Notes under the pieces: generated by a model | Databases searched by the model: none | What the model was told of the DNA's origin: nothing | Seen by the model: the letters and a program-made list of their open reading frames with translations, nothing else | Source: Devosia beringensis | GTDB lineage: Bacteria > Pseudomonadota > Alphaproteobacteria > Rhizobiales > Devosiaceae | Length of the DNA stretch: 64,000 bases | Reading direction: 5' to 3' | NCBI RefSeq assembly: GCF_014926585.1 | Contig: NZ_CP045422.1 | Span: forward strand, 3,192,001 to 3,256,000 | Position numbers and translations under genes: made by a program | Shown here: in pieces, positions 34,236-44,541 of the stretch | Position numbering within the stretch: the stretch's first letter is position 1 | Layout: every line of letters begins with the position of its first letter

Positions 34236-34661
34236 CTAAGCGAAATCCGGGCGAATAACCTTAGTCGCCATGCCGATGGAGGCGGGCATGACGGGCTCGA
34301 AGCCGTATTGAGCATAAAGGTGGCGGGCGTCGCCGTCGGCGATCAAGCTGACATAGGCGCCGGCAGGGGCGTGGCTGTTGAGGTGGTCCATCAGCGCGGC
34401 TATGACGGCCTTGCCGAGCCCCTTGCCTTGGTGGGCCGGTTCGAGCGCGATATCGACGATCTGGAAGGCGGTGCCGCCATCGCCAATGATGCGGCCCATG
34501 CCGATCGCTTTGCCCTCGTGCAGCACGGTGACGCCGTACCAGGTGTTGGGCAAACCCATGCTGGCCTGTTCGGCGGTCTTGGGGCTGAGGCCGGCGGCGA
34601 CACGCAGGCGCCGGTAATCCTCGATGCCCGGCGTGCCGGGCTGGACGATGTAGCCGTCCAT
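34236..34661 (-). CDS. GNAT family N-acetyltransferase
   Basis: 141-residue acetyltransferase (Acetyltransf_1 fold) with WYGVTVLHEGKAIGMGRIIGDGG, then the acetyl-CoA loop EPAHQGKGLGKAVIAAL (Q-x-G-x-G) and the C-terminal YAQYGFEPV. Substrate unknown. ATG 34661 overlaps the TGA of the upstream alpha/beta hydrolase by one base (TGATG), so the two are co-translated. Confidence 0.9.
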   Translation of the reverse strand: MDGYIVQPGTPGIEDYRRLRVAAGLSPKTAEQASMGLPNTWYGVTVLHEGKAIGMGRIIGDGGTAFQIVDIALEPAHQGKGLGKAVIAALMDHLNSHAPAGAYVSLIADGDARHLYAQYGFEPVMPASIGMATKVIRPDFA

Positions 34662-35209
34662 CACAGCCGCTGCATCAATCGGGTAAACATCAGCAGGCCC
34701 TCGGGCCAGGGGCCGTGGCCGGAGTCGAGGTTGATGTGGCCGGCGTCGCCGGCCTGGTGGAAGTCAGAGCCCCAGCAATTGGCAAATTCCACCGCCCGCT
34801 CCAGCGACACATAGGGGTCGCTGCTGGAGGCGACCAGCATGGAGGGGAAGGGGAAGGGGTCGCGCGGGATGGGCCGGAAACCGTAGGTCTCTTCCGGCGC
34901 GGCGGGGCTGAGTTCAATATCGGTGGGGGCCACGAGAAAGGCGCCGCGTACATTGGCGGGCAGGCGCGGCGCGGCATGGGCCAAGGCCATGACCGACAGC
35001 GAATGGGCGACCAGCACGACGGGACGTGTGGTCAGGCGGCAGGCCTGATCGATGGTGGCGACCCAGTCGTCGAGATCGGGCTCTTCCCAATCGGCCTGTT
35101 CGACAATGGCGGCGGTGCGCATGCGCTCGGCCCAGCGCATCTGCCAGTGGCCGGGGCCGGAATTGCCCAGGCCAGGCAGGATCAGGATATCGGTATCGGC
35201 CAGCTTCAT
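34661..35209 (-). CDS. RBBP9/YdeN family alpha/beta hydrolase
   Basis: 182-residue serine hydrolase with LILPGLGNSGPGHWQMRW at the N terminus, nucleophile Ser in VAHSLSVM, Asp in SSSDPYV and His in DAGHINLDSGHGPW, the triad of the RBBP9 family. Natural substrates in bacteria are unknown. ATG 35209 (MKLADTD) is preferred. The next gene upstream is the broken GNAT gene. Confidence 0.88.
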   Translation of the reverse strand: MKLADTDILILPGLGNSGPGHWQMRWAERMRTAAIVEQADWEEPDLDDWVATIDQACRLTTRPVVLVAHSLSVMALAHAAPRLPANVRGAFLVAPTDIELSPAAPEETYGFRPIPRDPFPFPSMLVASSSDPYVSLERAVEFANCWGSDFHQAGDAGHINLDSGHGPWPEGLLMFTRLMQRL

Positions 35210-35623
35210 GAGCGATGGGTCCTGTCGCAATAGAAACCGGACTGGGTCTGGGTGAGGCCGATCTTCTGATAGAAGCCCTCAGCGCCGGGCAGAGCCAGCA
35301 GGATGATGCTGACGCCGGGGCCGAGAATTTCGGTGGCCTTGTCCATCAGCGTCTTGCCTACGCCCTGGCCCTGGCTGGCCTCGACCACCGCCATATCGGC
35401 GCAGTAGCAGACCCAGTTCCAGTCGGTCATGGCGCGGAACAGGCCGACCAGCCGACCAGCCGACCGCCCTCGTCACGCGCGGTGACGACGAGGTTGGAAT
35501 TGTCGAGCATGGCCTGGACGCGCTCGGTATTGCCGAGCGGACGGGTCGGACCCAGCGCCGACTGGCCGACACAGGCGATATATTCCTCGGCCGTGAGGCC
35601 GCTTTCCTGCGCGCAGATCAGGC

Positions 35624-35627
<4 letters not shown>
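35206..35627 (-). pseudogene. GNAT N-acetyltransferase interrupted by an 8-bp repeat frameshift
   Basis: The N-terminal part (MSLICAQESGLTAEEYIACV ... ARDEGGRLVG) and the C-terminal part (AMTDWNWVCYCADMAVVEAS, then QGQGVGKTLM and FYQKIGL) lie in different frames. The break falls in a tandem GCCGACCA repeat: two full copies (35443-35458) and a third nearly complete. Deleting one 8-bp copy brings the frames together (GGRLVGLFRAMTDW). It starts at ATG 35627, overlapping the purB stop by 4 nt. Either a mutation, a reversible slip site or a sequencing error. Confidence 0.8.
35443..35465. repeat. 8-bp tandem repeat (2.9 copies) at the frameshift
   Basis: GCCGACCA occurs at 35443-35450 and 35451-35458, followed by GCCGACC at 35459-35465. 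Copy number decides the frame of the surrounding acetyltransferase gene. Confidence 0.9.
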
Positions 35628-36952
<1,325 letters not shown>

Positions 36953-36996
36953 ATTTTTGGGCTTTCGCGTTGAAGGCTTGCAGCTAAATTATCGGG

Positions 36997-37677
36997 TCAG
37001 GCGAGGCGGGTCGAGGCAGCGTTGCGGATGGCGGCGATGCGGGGGGCGTAGGTGGCGGGATCATTACCGCCATAGACCGAGGAGCCGGCGACAAAGACAT
37101 TGGCGCCGGCCTGGGCGACGGCGCGGGCATTGTCGGCGGTGATGCCGCCATCGACCTCGAGATCGATGGGGCGGTTGCCGATCAGCGCGCGGGCCTGGGC
37201 CAGCTTGTTGAGCGTTTCGGGAATGAAGCTCTGGCCGCCAAAGCCAGGGTTGACCGACATGACCAGCAGCAGGTCGATATCGTCGAGCACATGGGCCAGG
37301 GCCGAGACGGGGGTGGCCGGATTGAGAGCGACGCCGGCCTGCTTGCCCTCGGCGCGGATGGCCTGCAGCGTGCGGTGCAGATGCGGGCCGGCCTCGGCAT
37401 GGACAGTGATGATATCGGCGCCGGCCCTGGCAAAGGCGGGAATGTAGAGATCGACCGGGGCAATCATCAGGTGCACGTCGAAGGGCAGGGTGGTGACCTT
37501 GCGGATCGAGGCCATGACGAGGGGGCCGAAGCTGATATTGGGCACGAAATGGCCGTCCATGACGTCGACATGGATGTAGTCGGCGCCTGCTGCGGCGATG
37601 GCTGCGACCTCTTCACCCAGACGGCTGAAATCGGCCGAGAGGATCGAGGGGGCAATGCGGATGGGTCGCGTGGTCAT
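36997..37677 (-). CDS. rpe: Ribulose-phosphate 3-epimerase
   Basis: 226-residue TIM-barrel enzyme interconverting ribulose- and xylulose-5-phosphate in the pentose-phosphate pathway. Metal/catalytic residues are visible in [24 protein letters not shown] (His-Asp), [11 protein letters not shown] and [14 protein letters not shown], and [11 protein letters not shown] holds the catalytic Asp. It lies 44 nt upstream of purB on the same strand and may share its transcript. Confidence 0.96.
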   Translation of the reverse strand: MTTRPIRIAPSILSADFSRLGEEVAAIAAAGADYIHVDVMDGHFVPNISFGPLVMASIRKVTTLPFDVHLMIAPVDLYIPAFARAGADIITVHAEAGPHLHRTLQAIRAEGKQAGVALNPATPVSALAHVLDDIDLLLVMSVNPGFGGQSFIPETLNKLAQARALIGNRPIDLEVDGGITADNARAVAQAGANVFVAGSSVYGGNDPATYAPRIAAIRNAASTRLA

Positions 37678-37863
37678 GGGGTGTTCACCTCAGCCGGGCA
37701 GGGACGAGGCTGGAATATAGCGGGCAGGGGGCGAGGGCAAGGGGAGGCAGGCGGCGACGGGGGGCCTGACCGAGTCTGGCGGTCGATTGCGATGCGTTTT
37801 TGTGCGGTTGTGGCAGCGGGCGGCGGAGGCTAGTTATCCTCAACCATCCCGTCGGAGATCCCC

Positions 37864-39216
37864 ATGACAGACCGCAAGACCCTCCCCATCATTGTCATTG
37901 CAGAAGGCAAGGTCGCCGAGGCGGCGCTGTCGCCGGCCAATCTGGCCTGGGCCATGGCCAATGGCTTTACCGGTCAGCGCGGACAGTTGCTGGCGCTGCC
38001 GGGCGATGATGGTGCGGTTTCCGGCCATCTGTTCGGCAGCGGGCCGGAAGCGGGGCGCTCGGCACTGGTGCTGGGGCTGGCCGGGGCAGCGTTGGCCGAG
38101 GGTGATTATCACCTCGAAGGCGCGTATGGCGATGCGGTGCTGGCTGCTGTCGGCTTCCGGCTGGGCGCCTATCGCTTCGACCGCTATCGCAAGGCCAAGG
38201 CCGCCCCGCGCCTGGTGGCGCCGGCGGGCGCCGATGTCGCCGAGATCGATCGGCTGGTCGAGGCAGCCGTGCTGGCGCGCGACCTGGTCAATACGCCGAC
38301 CAATGATCTGGGGCCGGATGCCTTTGCTGCCATCATCGCCGAGTTCGCCGCGGCGCGCGGCATGGACTGCACGGCCATTGTCGGCAATGACCTGATCGCC
38401 GAGAATTTCCCGATGATCCATGCGGTGGGTCGTGCGGGCAACCAGAAGCCGCGGCTGCTCGACCTGCGCTGGGGCAAGGAGAGCGACCCCAAGGTGACGC
38501 TGGTGGGCAAGGGCGTCACCTTTGATACGGGCGGTCTCGATATCAAGAACTCGGCCGGGATGCTGCTGATGAAGAAGGATATGGGCGGGGCCGCCAATGT
38601 GCTGGGCCTGACCCATGCCGTGGTCTCGGCGGGCCTGGCCGTGCGGCTGCGGGTGCTGATCCCGATTGTCGAGAATGCCATCAGCAGTGAAAGTTTCCGG
38701 CCCGGCGATGTGCTGACCTCGCGCAAGGGCCTCACGGTCGAGATCGGCAATACCGATGCGGAGGGCAGGCTGATCCTGGCCGATGCACTGGCGCTGGCCG
38801 ACGAGGAGGCGCCCGAGCTGCTGCTGGACATGGCGACGCTGACCGGCGCGGCGCGGGTGGCGCTGGGGCCGGAACTGCCGGCGCTCTATTCCACCGATGA
38901 CGGGCTTGCGCGCGAGCTGATGGCGGCGGGCCTGACGGCGGACGATCCGCTGTGGCAGATGCCGCTATGGTCGCCCTATGACGCCATGATGGCGTCCAAG
39001 ATCGCCGATGTGAACAATGCCGGCAGCGGCGGCTTTGCCGGTTCGATCACCGCGGCGCTGTTCATGCGGCGGTTTGTGGAAAAGGCCAAGGCCTGGGTGC
39101 ATCTGGACATCATGGCCTGGGCGCCCGAAGCACGGGCCGGGCGCCCGTTCGGCGGCACCGATCATGGCATCCGCGCCGTCTATGGCGTGCTCAAGCAGCG
39201 TTATCCCAAGCGCTGA
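37864..39216 (+). CDS. Leucyl aminopeptidase family protein (M17)
   Basis: 450-residue zinc aminopeptidase of family M17. The catalytic domain has KGVTFDTGGLDIKNSAGMLLMKKDMGG, then the family signature NTDAEGRLILADAL (residues about 298-311) with the metal-binding Asp/Glu and Arg, then LDMATLTGA. The N-terminal domain is short and divergent, as in alphaproteobacterial PepB-like members. Acts on N-terminal residues of peptides in the cytosol; specificity unknown. Confidence 0.93.
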   Translation: MTDRKTLPIIVIAEGKVAEAALSPANLAWAMANGFTGQRGQLLALPGDDGAVSGHLFGSGPEAGRSALVLGLAGAALAEGDYHLEGAYGDAVLAAVGFRLGAYRFDRYRKAKAAPRLVAPAGADVAEIDRLVEAAVLARDLVNTPTNDLGPDAFAAIIAEFAAARGMDCTAIVGNDLIAENFPMIHAVGRAGNQKPRLLDLRWGKESDPKVTLVGKGVTFDTGGLDIKNSAGMLLMKKDMGGAANVLGLTHAVVSAGLAVRLRVLIPIVENAISSESFRPGDVLTSRKGLTVEIGNTDAEGRLILADALALADEEAPELLLDMATLTGAARVALGPELPALYSTDDGLARELMAAGLTADDPLWQMPLWSPYDAMMASKIADVNNAGSGGFAGSITAALFMRRFVEKAKAWVHLDIMAWAPEARAGRPFGGTDHGIRAVYGVLKQRYPKR

Positions 39217-39283
39217 GGCCAGCGGGGCGCCGGGCCGGACCGGCTCGGCAAATGGCCGCGCAGGAAGCAACAGGTGTGCGGCG

Positions 39284-39514
39284 TCACAATGCGCCGATGT
39301 GGCCCTTGGTGTAGAGCCGCACCGTGATGTCCCGGCGCCCGGCGCTCTGGATATAGACCTTGGCCTGCAGGGTGCCGGGCTGACCGGTTCGGACCAGATC
39401 CAGGCCCAGGGCGCGGGTGGCGGCATCCTCGGGCGAATGGGCATCTACGACATGGCTTGGCGCATGCCCCGAGGCGTAAGGACGCAAATCCAGCACGGTA
39501 TGACTCGATAGCAT
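39284..39514 (-). CDS. Hypothetical small protein
   Basis: 76 residues: MLSSHTVLDLRPYASGHAPS, then DAATRALGLDLVRTGQPGTL and AKVYIQSAGRRDITVRLYTKG. The order helix then paired strands suggests a small alpha/beta domain. GGAGG is 7 nt upstream of ATG 39514. No family recognised. It is divergent from the response regulator. Confidence 0.65.
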   Translation of the reverse strand: MLSSHTVLDLRPYASGHAPSHVVDAHSPEDAATRALGLDLVRTGQPGTLQAKVYIQSAGRRDITVRLYTKGHIGAL

Positions 39515-39610
39515 GACTGACCTCCGGTCCGGATGACGGGCAGCCAGCGAATGCTCGTTCACGCTGCCGTTGCCAGCACTCTAAACCAGAAAGCTCAATG
39601 TAATCAGTTC

Positions 39611-39626
39611 TGTACGATATAGTACA
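39611..39626. promoter_or_regulatory. Inverted repeat in the divergent promoter region
   Basis: TGTAC-N6-GTACA lies between the small hypothetical gene and the response-regulator gene, 72 nt before the latter's start. The exact 5-bp arms spaced by six bases resemble an operator for a dimeric regulator. No binding protein can be named. Confidence 0.45.
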
Positions 39627-39698
39627 AATGCAAAACATGTGGACCTGTCGCCCCCGTCGCGTATAGATGGAGACTGGAAACCGGGAAGGCGCTGACCC

Positions 39699-40079
39699 AT
39701 GTGGGACGGTACGAGAGAGCGCGCGGCGGCCGGTTGGGTGCTGGTTGTCGAAGACGACGTGCTCATCGCCATGACGGTGGAGGACATCGTGCGCGAACTC
39801 GGCTTCCGGCATGTCACGGTGGCCTATCACCATGGCCAGGCCCTTGAGGCCATCGCCATGTTCACACCCAGCCTGGCGGTGCTCGACATTACCCTGGCGG
39901 ACGGGACCGACGATTTCTCGATTGCTGACGCGCTGTCGGCGCGTGGAGCGCCTTTCGTATTCTATAGCGGGCGTGGCGTGGCAGACCTGCCCGAACGGCA
40001 CCGCCGCCGCCCCTTTGTCGGCAAGCCGGCGCCGGGCGACGTGTTGGCCGGTACGATCAGGCGGGCTCTGTCGAACTAG
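39699..40079 (+). CDS. Single-domain response regulator
   Basis: 126-residue receiver domain without output domain. The acidic pocket is Glu18-Asp19-Asp20 (VVEDDVLIAM), the phospho-acceptor is Asp63 (AVLDITLADG), with Ser90 and Lys109 (FVGKP) completing the set, so phosphorylation should be possible. Such stand-alone regulators in alphaproteobacteria often serve phosphotransfer. No histidine kinase is nearby. The 3' end overlaps the convergent Crp-family gene by 23 nt. Confidence 0.9.
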   Translation: MWDGTRERAAAGWVLVVEDDVLIAMTVEDIVRELGFRHVTVAYHHGQALEAIAMFTPSLAVLDITLADGTDDFSIADALSARGAPFVFYSGRGVADLPERHRRRPFVGKPAPGDVLAGTIRRALSN

Positions 40080-40827
40080 ATGTCGCGCGCGGCTCTGGCG
40101 GCTGCAGCAGGCGGCGCTGTTCGCGTTCGGCAAGGCCATAGGCGCCGTTGGAGGCCTCAATCAGGCCGGGTCGATCGAGGATGATCACACTGCCCCGGCT
40201 GGAGCCGATCAGGCCACGCCCCTCCAGCACCTGCAAGGCCAGCGTCACGCCCGCCCGGCGCACGGCCAGCATGGTGGCGAGGAAGGCATGGGTGATGTTG
40301 AAGGATTCCCCAACCCGGTCGGCGACCATCAGCAACCAGCGCGCCAGGCGCTCCTCAAGCTTGGCATAGCCATTGGAGACGGAGGTTGCGGCCACCTGGA
40401 TGTGGAAGGCGCGGGAATAGCGCATCAGGGCAAAGCTGAGGGTATCGCTCTGCTCCAGCGCCAGCTGCAGGCGCGCGGCCGGGATGCGAAAGCCATCGCC
40501 CTCGACCTGCATGAAGGTTTCAAAGGGGGTGCGGTCGTCGGCGCCGAGCAGCGAAATGGCCGTCATGCCCTCCGGCCCGATGATGCCGACTTCGATCTCG
40601 CGGCGGCCGGCATTCTGCGACACGACAGACGCCACACCGCGTTCGATGAAATAGACCCATTCAATTGGCGTATCGGGCTGCTCGAGCGTCTGCCGCAAAG
40701 GCAGGTCGACGGGTACCAAATTCCCAAGCAAAGCCAAGTCTGAGGGGGAGAGAGCAGATAGGAGGTGATTTCGAAACGATTGGTCGTTTTTGGTCAATGT
40801 GCTCTCCCGCAGAGGGAAGAGCTGCAT
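40057..40827 (-). CDS. Crp/Fnr family transcriptional regulator
   Basis: 256 residues with a cNMP-binding-like barrel (ISLLGADDRTPFETFMQVEGDG) and a C-terminal HTH_Crp_2 domain (THAFLATMLAVRRAGVTLALQVLEGRGLI). The conserved cAMP-contact motif of CRP (GELA, then RSA) is not obvious and no FNR cysteine cluster is seen, so the signal is unknown. This branch often regulates stress or light responses in alphaproteobacteria. The 3' end overlaps the single-domain response regulator, so transcripts collide. Confidence 0.87.
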   Translation of the reverse strand: MQLFPLRESTLTKNDQSFRNHLLSALSPSDLALLGNLVPVDLPLRQTLEQPDTPIEWVYFIERGVASVVSQNAGRREIEVGIIGPEGMTAISLLGADDRTPFETFMQVEGDGFRIPAARLQLALEQSDTLSFALMRYSRAFHIQVAATSVSNGYAKLEERLARWLLMVADRVGESFNITHAFLATMLAVRRAGVTLALQVLEGRGLIGSSRGSVIILDRPGLIEASNGAYGLAEREQRRLLQPPEPRATSSSTEPA

Positions 40828-40929
40828 AACTCCTCACCGTCCGTGTCCGATATCCGTACAGACGGTAAGGCAGCCTAACACGGCTAAGTTGAAGTTGCGA
40901 ACTATTGGTACCAAAACGAACGCAGGGGA

Positions 40930-41172
40930 TTACCCGGTTGTTTCCGCACGATAAGCGAGTGACACGCGGGCTCTGGTGGCCCCGAGTTCGTCGCGTACCA
41001 TGATCGCCATGAGACGCTCGGCAGTGCCAATCAAGGTATCGGCAGCCAGTTCGGTCAGGGTCTGCGTGGCTTCCACGATAGCCGAAGCGACGTCAGTGAG
41101 ATCGGCGCCAATCTCGTCCCGAGCCGCCCCCGATCCTTCGCCATTATCGTAGTCGAAGTAAAAGACTGGCAT
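40930..41172 (-). CDS. DUF6894 family small protein
   Basis: 80 residues. MPVFYFDYDNGEGSGAARDEIGADL is the family start (YFD... with a conserved D-E-I-G), followed by two amphipathic helices. The family is widespread in Hyphomicrobiales and has no known function. ATG 41172 is chosen because codons further upstream are Pro-rich and unlike coding sequence. Confidence 0.85.
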   Translation of the reverse strand: MPVFYFDYDNGEGSGAARDEIGADLTDVASAIVEATQTLTELAADTLIGTAERLMAIMVRDELGATRARVSLAYRAETTG

Positions 41173-41382
41173 GGCTGACTCAACTGTCACGGGGTCCAGC
41201 TGCGCTGAATGTACCTTTTCGTACCATAGCGATATGGATTGACGTCCGCAACTATGGGTAAGCGCCATGAACGGGCGCCGGCGATCACAATATGGATGGG
41301 TGGGTGTTGTGCCGGGCTGGGCGGTATGCTGAGCGGGCGGGGAGGGCGCTCGGGTGGCACGGGCGCCTTGGGGGCCCATGCG

Positions 41383-41413
41383 CCTGGCACGGCGCCGTAG
41401 CGGCCGTGCCAGG
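41383..41413 (-). terminator. Hairpin after the chemoreceptor gene
   Basis: CCTGGCACGG (41383-41392) pairs perfectly with CCGTGCCAGG (41404-41413), 11-nt loop, 17 nt past the stop of the MCP gene (minus strand). No T-run follows, so it may be a 3'-end stabiliser rather than an intrinsic terminator. Confidence 0.5.
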
Positions 41414-41430
41414 TGATGCGAAGGCGGGTG

Positions 41431-43458
41431 CTAGAACTCGTTCCAGTCCTTGGCGATGGCAGCGCTGCCGGAGGAGAGATAGCTCCCCATGGCGGACTTG
41501 ACGCGGGCCTGCATGCCGCGAACGCCACCCTGCTGAGGCTTGGCGGCAGCGGCCGGACGGGACGCAGCCTGGCTGGTCTTGCCGACAGTGAAGATCTCGA
41601 CGATGCCGTCGACCTTTGACGCCTGGCTTTCGGTCTGCTCGATGGCAGCGTTCATCTCTTCGACCAGAGCCGCATTGTGCTGGGTCATTTCGTCCATCTG
41701 GCGCACGGCGATGGAGACTTCCTGGATGCCGCTGGCCTGTTCCTTGCTGTCGCGGGCAATGCCGTCCATCAGGCTGGTATTGGACCGGACGCTGTTGAGC
41801 ATGGAGTCGAGCTTGGCAGCGGCGCTTGCCACCAGGGTGGTGCCGCCATGCACTTCGATGGCGCTCTGGTCGATCAGGACCTTGACCTCGGAGGAGGCGC
41901 TGGCGGCTGACTGGGCGAGGCGGCGGACTTCCACGGCAACCACGGCGAAACCCTTGCCGGCATCGCCGGCACGGGCCGCTTCCACCGAGGCGTTGAGCGC
42001 CAGAAGGTTGGTCTGGAAGGCGATGTCGTCGATCAGGCCGATGATATTGGAGATCTTGGAGGAGGAGGAGGTGATCCGCTCCATGGCGCCGGTTGCCTCG
42101 ACCATGACGGCGCCGCCTTCTTCGGCGACCTTGGCGATCTGGTTGGCATTGTCGCTGGCTTCGCTGGCGCGCTGGGCGTTCTTGGTCACGGTATTGGCCA
42201 GCTGTTCCATGGCCGCCGAGGTTTCCTCGATGGTCGCGGCCTGCTTGGTGGTGCGCTCGGACAGGTCATTGGCGCCAGCCAGGATTTCGCCGGTGGCCAG
42301 CTTGAGGGCGTTGGAGGTTTCGCGCAGCTCGGAGACGATGTCACCGAGCTTGTCGGCCACGGCATTGGTATCGTTCTGCAGTTCGGCAAAGGCGCCGTGA
42401 TAGGTGCCTTCCATGCGCTCGGTCAGGTCGGCATTGGCCAAGGCACCCAGCACCCGGCCGGCTTCGGTCAGGGCGCCATTGGTGGTTTCGAGCATGGCGT
42501 TGAAATTGGCCGAGATGCGGTCGATATCGGCATCGTTGAACTTGGCGTCGATGCGTCGGGTAAAGTCACCGGCCGAGGTGGCGTCGATGACGCTGTCAAA
42601 GGCTGCCTGGAACGATTCCATCATCCGGGCACGGGCGACGGACAGGGCAGAACGGGAGTCCTTTTCGGCCTCGGCGACGCGGACGGCCTGGGCATTGGTC
42701 TGGAAGACCTGCAGCGCCCGGGCCATCTGGCCGAGTTCGTGGGTCGGCTCGGTGCCGGCGATTTCCATGTCGATATCGCCGCCGGCCAGAGCCTGCATGG
42801 CCTGGGTCATGCGGATGATGACGCCGGACAACCAGCGCCCGGTAACATAGGCGGCAGCTACGCCGATCAGGATGCCGAGGCCGCTGATCGAGAGCACGAG
42901 CATGACCTGGAACTGCGCTGAGGCCGTAGCCACTGGCCCGATGGTATCCTGAACTTCCTGAGCCCTGTCGGCCATGGCGGAATAGATGTCGCCAATCTGC
43001 GGGCCGAGGGCGCGCAGCTCTTCTGCTTTGGCCGTTGCGGTAACGGTGTCGTTGGCCGCCTTGGCTGCAACAAGCTCATTGAAGCCAGCCAGATAGCTGT
43101 TGGCCAGTTCCGTCACGGTAGCGATGTCAGCGAGGCCCTCGGGATTATTGGCGAAGACGGCGAGCCCATCGGCATCGGTGGTGGCGACATCGGTTATCCA
43201 CTCGATCATGCCCGCCTCCTCCTCCGGCGAGGAATCGATGAGATAGTTGAGGAAAGCGATGCGCGTGCTCGAAACGTCGGCGAGATAATCATTGATCTCG
43301 GAGTTTTGTTGGGCGGCGCCGCGATAGGTCTCGAACAGGCCGGCAGTGGTCTGAACGCCAACAAATCCCACGCCCCCCACTACGCCGAGCAAGAGTACCA
43401 GGGTGCCAAATGCCCCATAGATCCGGGCAGAAAGGCTGAGATTTGTCAGATTCATCAT
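41431..43458 (-). CDS. Methyl-accepting chemotaxis protein
   Basis: 675-residue inner-membrane chemoreceptor: helix 1 (ARIYGAFGTLVLLLGVVGGV), a periplasmic sensor of about 150 residues, helix 2 (MLVLSISGLGILIGVAAAYV), HAMP domain, then the cytoplasmic hairpin. The tip FQTNLLALNASVEAARAG is canonical. The C terminus ends DWNEF, which fits the xWxxF CheR/CheB docking pentapeptide, so this is probably a high-abundance type receptor. The sensed ligand is unknown. There are no che genes in the window. Confidence 0.95.
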   Translation of the reverse strand: MMNLTNLSLSARIYGAFGTLVLLLGVVGGVGFVGVQTTAGLFETYRGAAQQNSEINDYLADVSSTRIAFLNYLIDSSPEEEAGMIEWITDVATTDADGLAVFANNPEGLADIATVTELANSYLAGFNELVAAKAANDTVTATAKAEELRALGPQIGDIYSAMADRAQEVQDTIGPVATASAQFQVMLVLSISGLGILIGVAAAYVTGRWLSGVIIRMTQAMQALAGGDIDMEIAGTEPTHELGQMARALQVFQTNAQAVRVAEAEKDSRSALSVARARMMESFQAAFDSVIDATSAGDFTRRIDAKFNDADIDRISANFNAMLETTNGALTEAGRVLGALANADLTERMEGTYHGAFAELQNDTNAVADKLGDIVSELRETSNALKLATGEILAGANDLSERTTKQAATIEETSAAMEQLANTVTKNAQRASEASDNANQIAKVAEEGGAVMVEATGAMERITSSSSKISNIIGLIDDIAFQTNLLALNASVEAARAGDAGKGFAVVAVEVRRLAQSAASASSEVKVLIDQSAIEVHGGTTLVASAAAKLDSMLNSVRSNTSLMDGIARDSKEQASGIQEVSIAVRQMDEMTQHNAALVEEMNAAIEQTESQASKVDGIVEIFTVGKTSQAASRPAAAAKPQQGGVRGMQARVKSAMGSYLSSGSAAIAKDWNEF

Positions 43459-43718
43459 CGATCTCCAAAGAGTGTGTTGTCCTCAAATTACATTCCAAGG
43501 GTAAATTTAAGGTTGTGATTCGGTGATGATTGCCGCATTTGTGGGCATTTCCGGGCGGTCATGATGCCGAGGCTATGCTGTTGGTAGCGCCATAAATCCT
43601 TGCGGCCGCGCCCGGCCGGACGGTGGCTGGGCTTCACGAAGGGGCGATGCGACACCGTGTGGATTGCATTGGTGCGGAGAGCGGGTAGAACAGCAGCGCA
43701 ATCTGGAGCGGCGATCGC

Positions 43719-44453
43719 GTGGAATTTTCTCTGCCATTGGTGTTCGGCGCGGGCGTCCTGAGCTTCCTGTCGCCCTGCGTGCTGCCGCTGGTGCCGCCCT
43801 ATCTCACCTATATGAGCGGGGCGAGCTTCGACCAGCTGCGCGATGAAGGCACGACCGCTGGCGCGCTGCAGCGGCGCGTGGCCTTTACCTCGCTGTTCTT
43901 CATTCTCGGCTTTACCGTGGTGTTCGTCACGCTGGGCGCGACCGCGACCGCGTTTGGCCAGGTGTTCCGGCAGGCGCTGCCGATCCTGACGCCGCTGGCC
44001 GGCGTGCTGATCATCGCCATGGGGCTGCATTTCATCGGGGTGTACCGGATCGGGCTGCTCGACCGGCAGATGCGGCATCAGGGGCCGGGCGTGGCCAGCG
44101 GGCCGCTGGGGGGCTTCCTGCTGGGCCTGGCCTTTGCCATTGGCTGGACGCCGTGCATCGGGCCGGTGCTGGCGGCAGTGCTGTCGGTGGCGGCCAGCAA
44201 GGGCACGGCCTGGGAAGGCGCAGGGCTGCTGGGCCTTTATTCCCTGGGGTTGGGCGTGCCGTTCTTTCTGGCGGGCATCGCGGTGGGACCGTTCCTGGCG
44301 TTTTTCCAGGGGTTCAAGCGGCACCTGCACACAGTCGAGCGCGTGATGGGCGTCCTGCTGGTAGTCACCGGCGTGCTGTTCCTGACGGGCAATTTCAGCC
44401 GCCTGTCATACTGGTTCCTCGAAACCTTCCCGGCCCTGGCGAATTTCGGCTAG
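43719..44453 (+). CDS. ccdA: CcdA/DsbD-like cytochrome c biogenesis protein
   Basis: 244-residue, about six-helix membrane protein that moves reducing power from cytosolic thioredoxin to the periplasm for cytochrome c maturation. The two redox-active cysteines sit in FLSPCVLPLVPPYLTYMSG and IGWTPCIGPVLAAVL. It starts with GTG at 43719 with GGAG upstream. No thioredoxin partner (CcsX/ResA) is adjacent. Confidence 0.93.
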   Translation: MEFSLPLVFGAGVLSFLSPCVLPLVPPYLTYMSGASFDQLRDEGTTAGALQRRVAFTSLFFILGFTVVFVTLGATATAFGQVFRQALPILTPLAGVLIIAMGLHFIGVYRIGLLDRQMRHQGPGVASGPLGGFLLGLAFAIGWTPCIGPVLAAVLSVAASKGTAWEGAGLLGLYSLGLGVPFFLAGIAVGPFLAFFQGFKRHLHTVERVMGVLLVVTGVLFLTGNFSRLSYWFLETFPALANFG

Positions 44454-44541
44454 TAAGCCTGCCTTAACCCTGATCACAGAAGCGTGACATCGCCGCGCCT
44501 GGTTCAGCACTGGTTTACCCGGCAGGGGCACAGTGGTGGGC

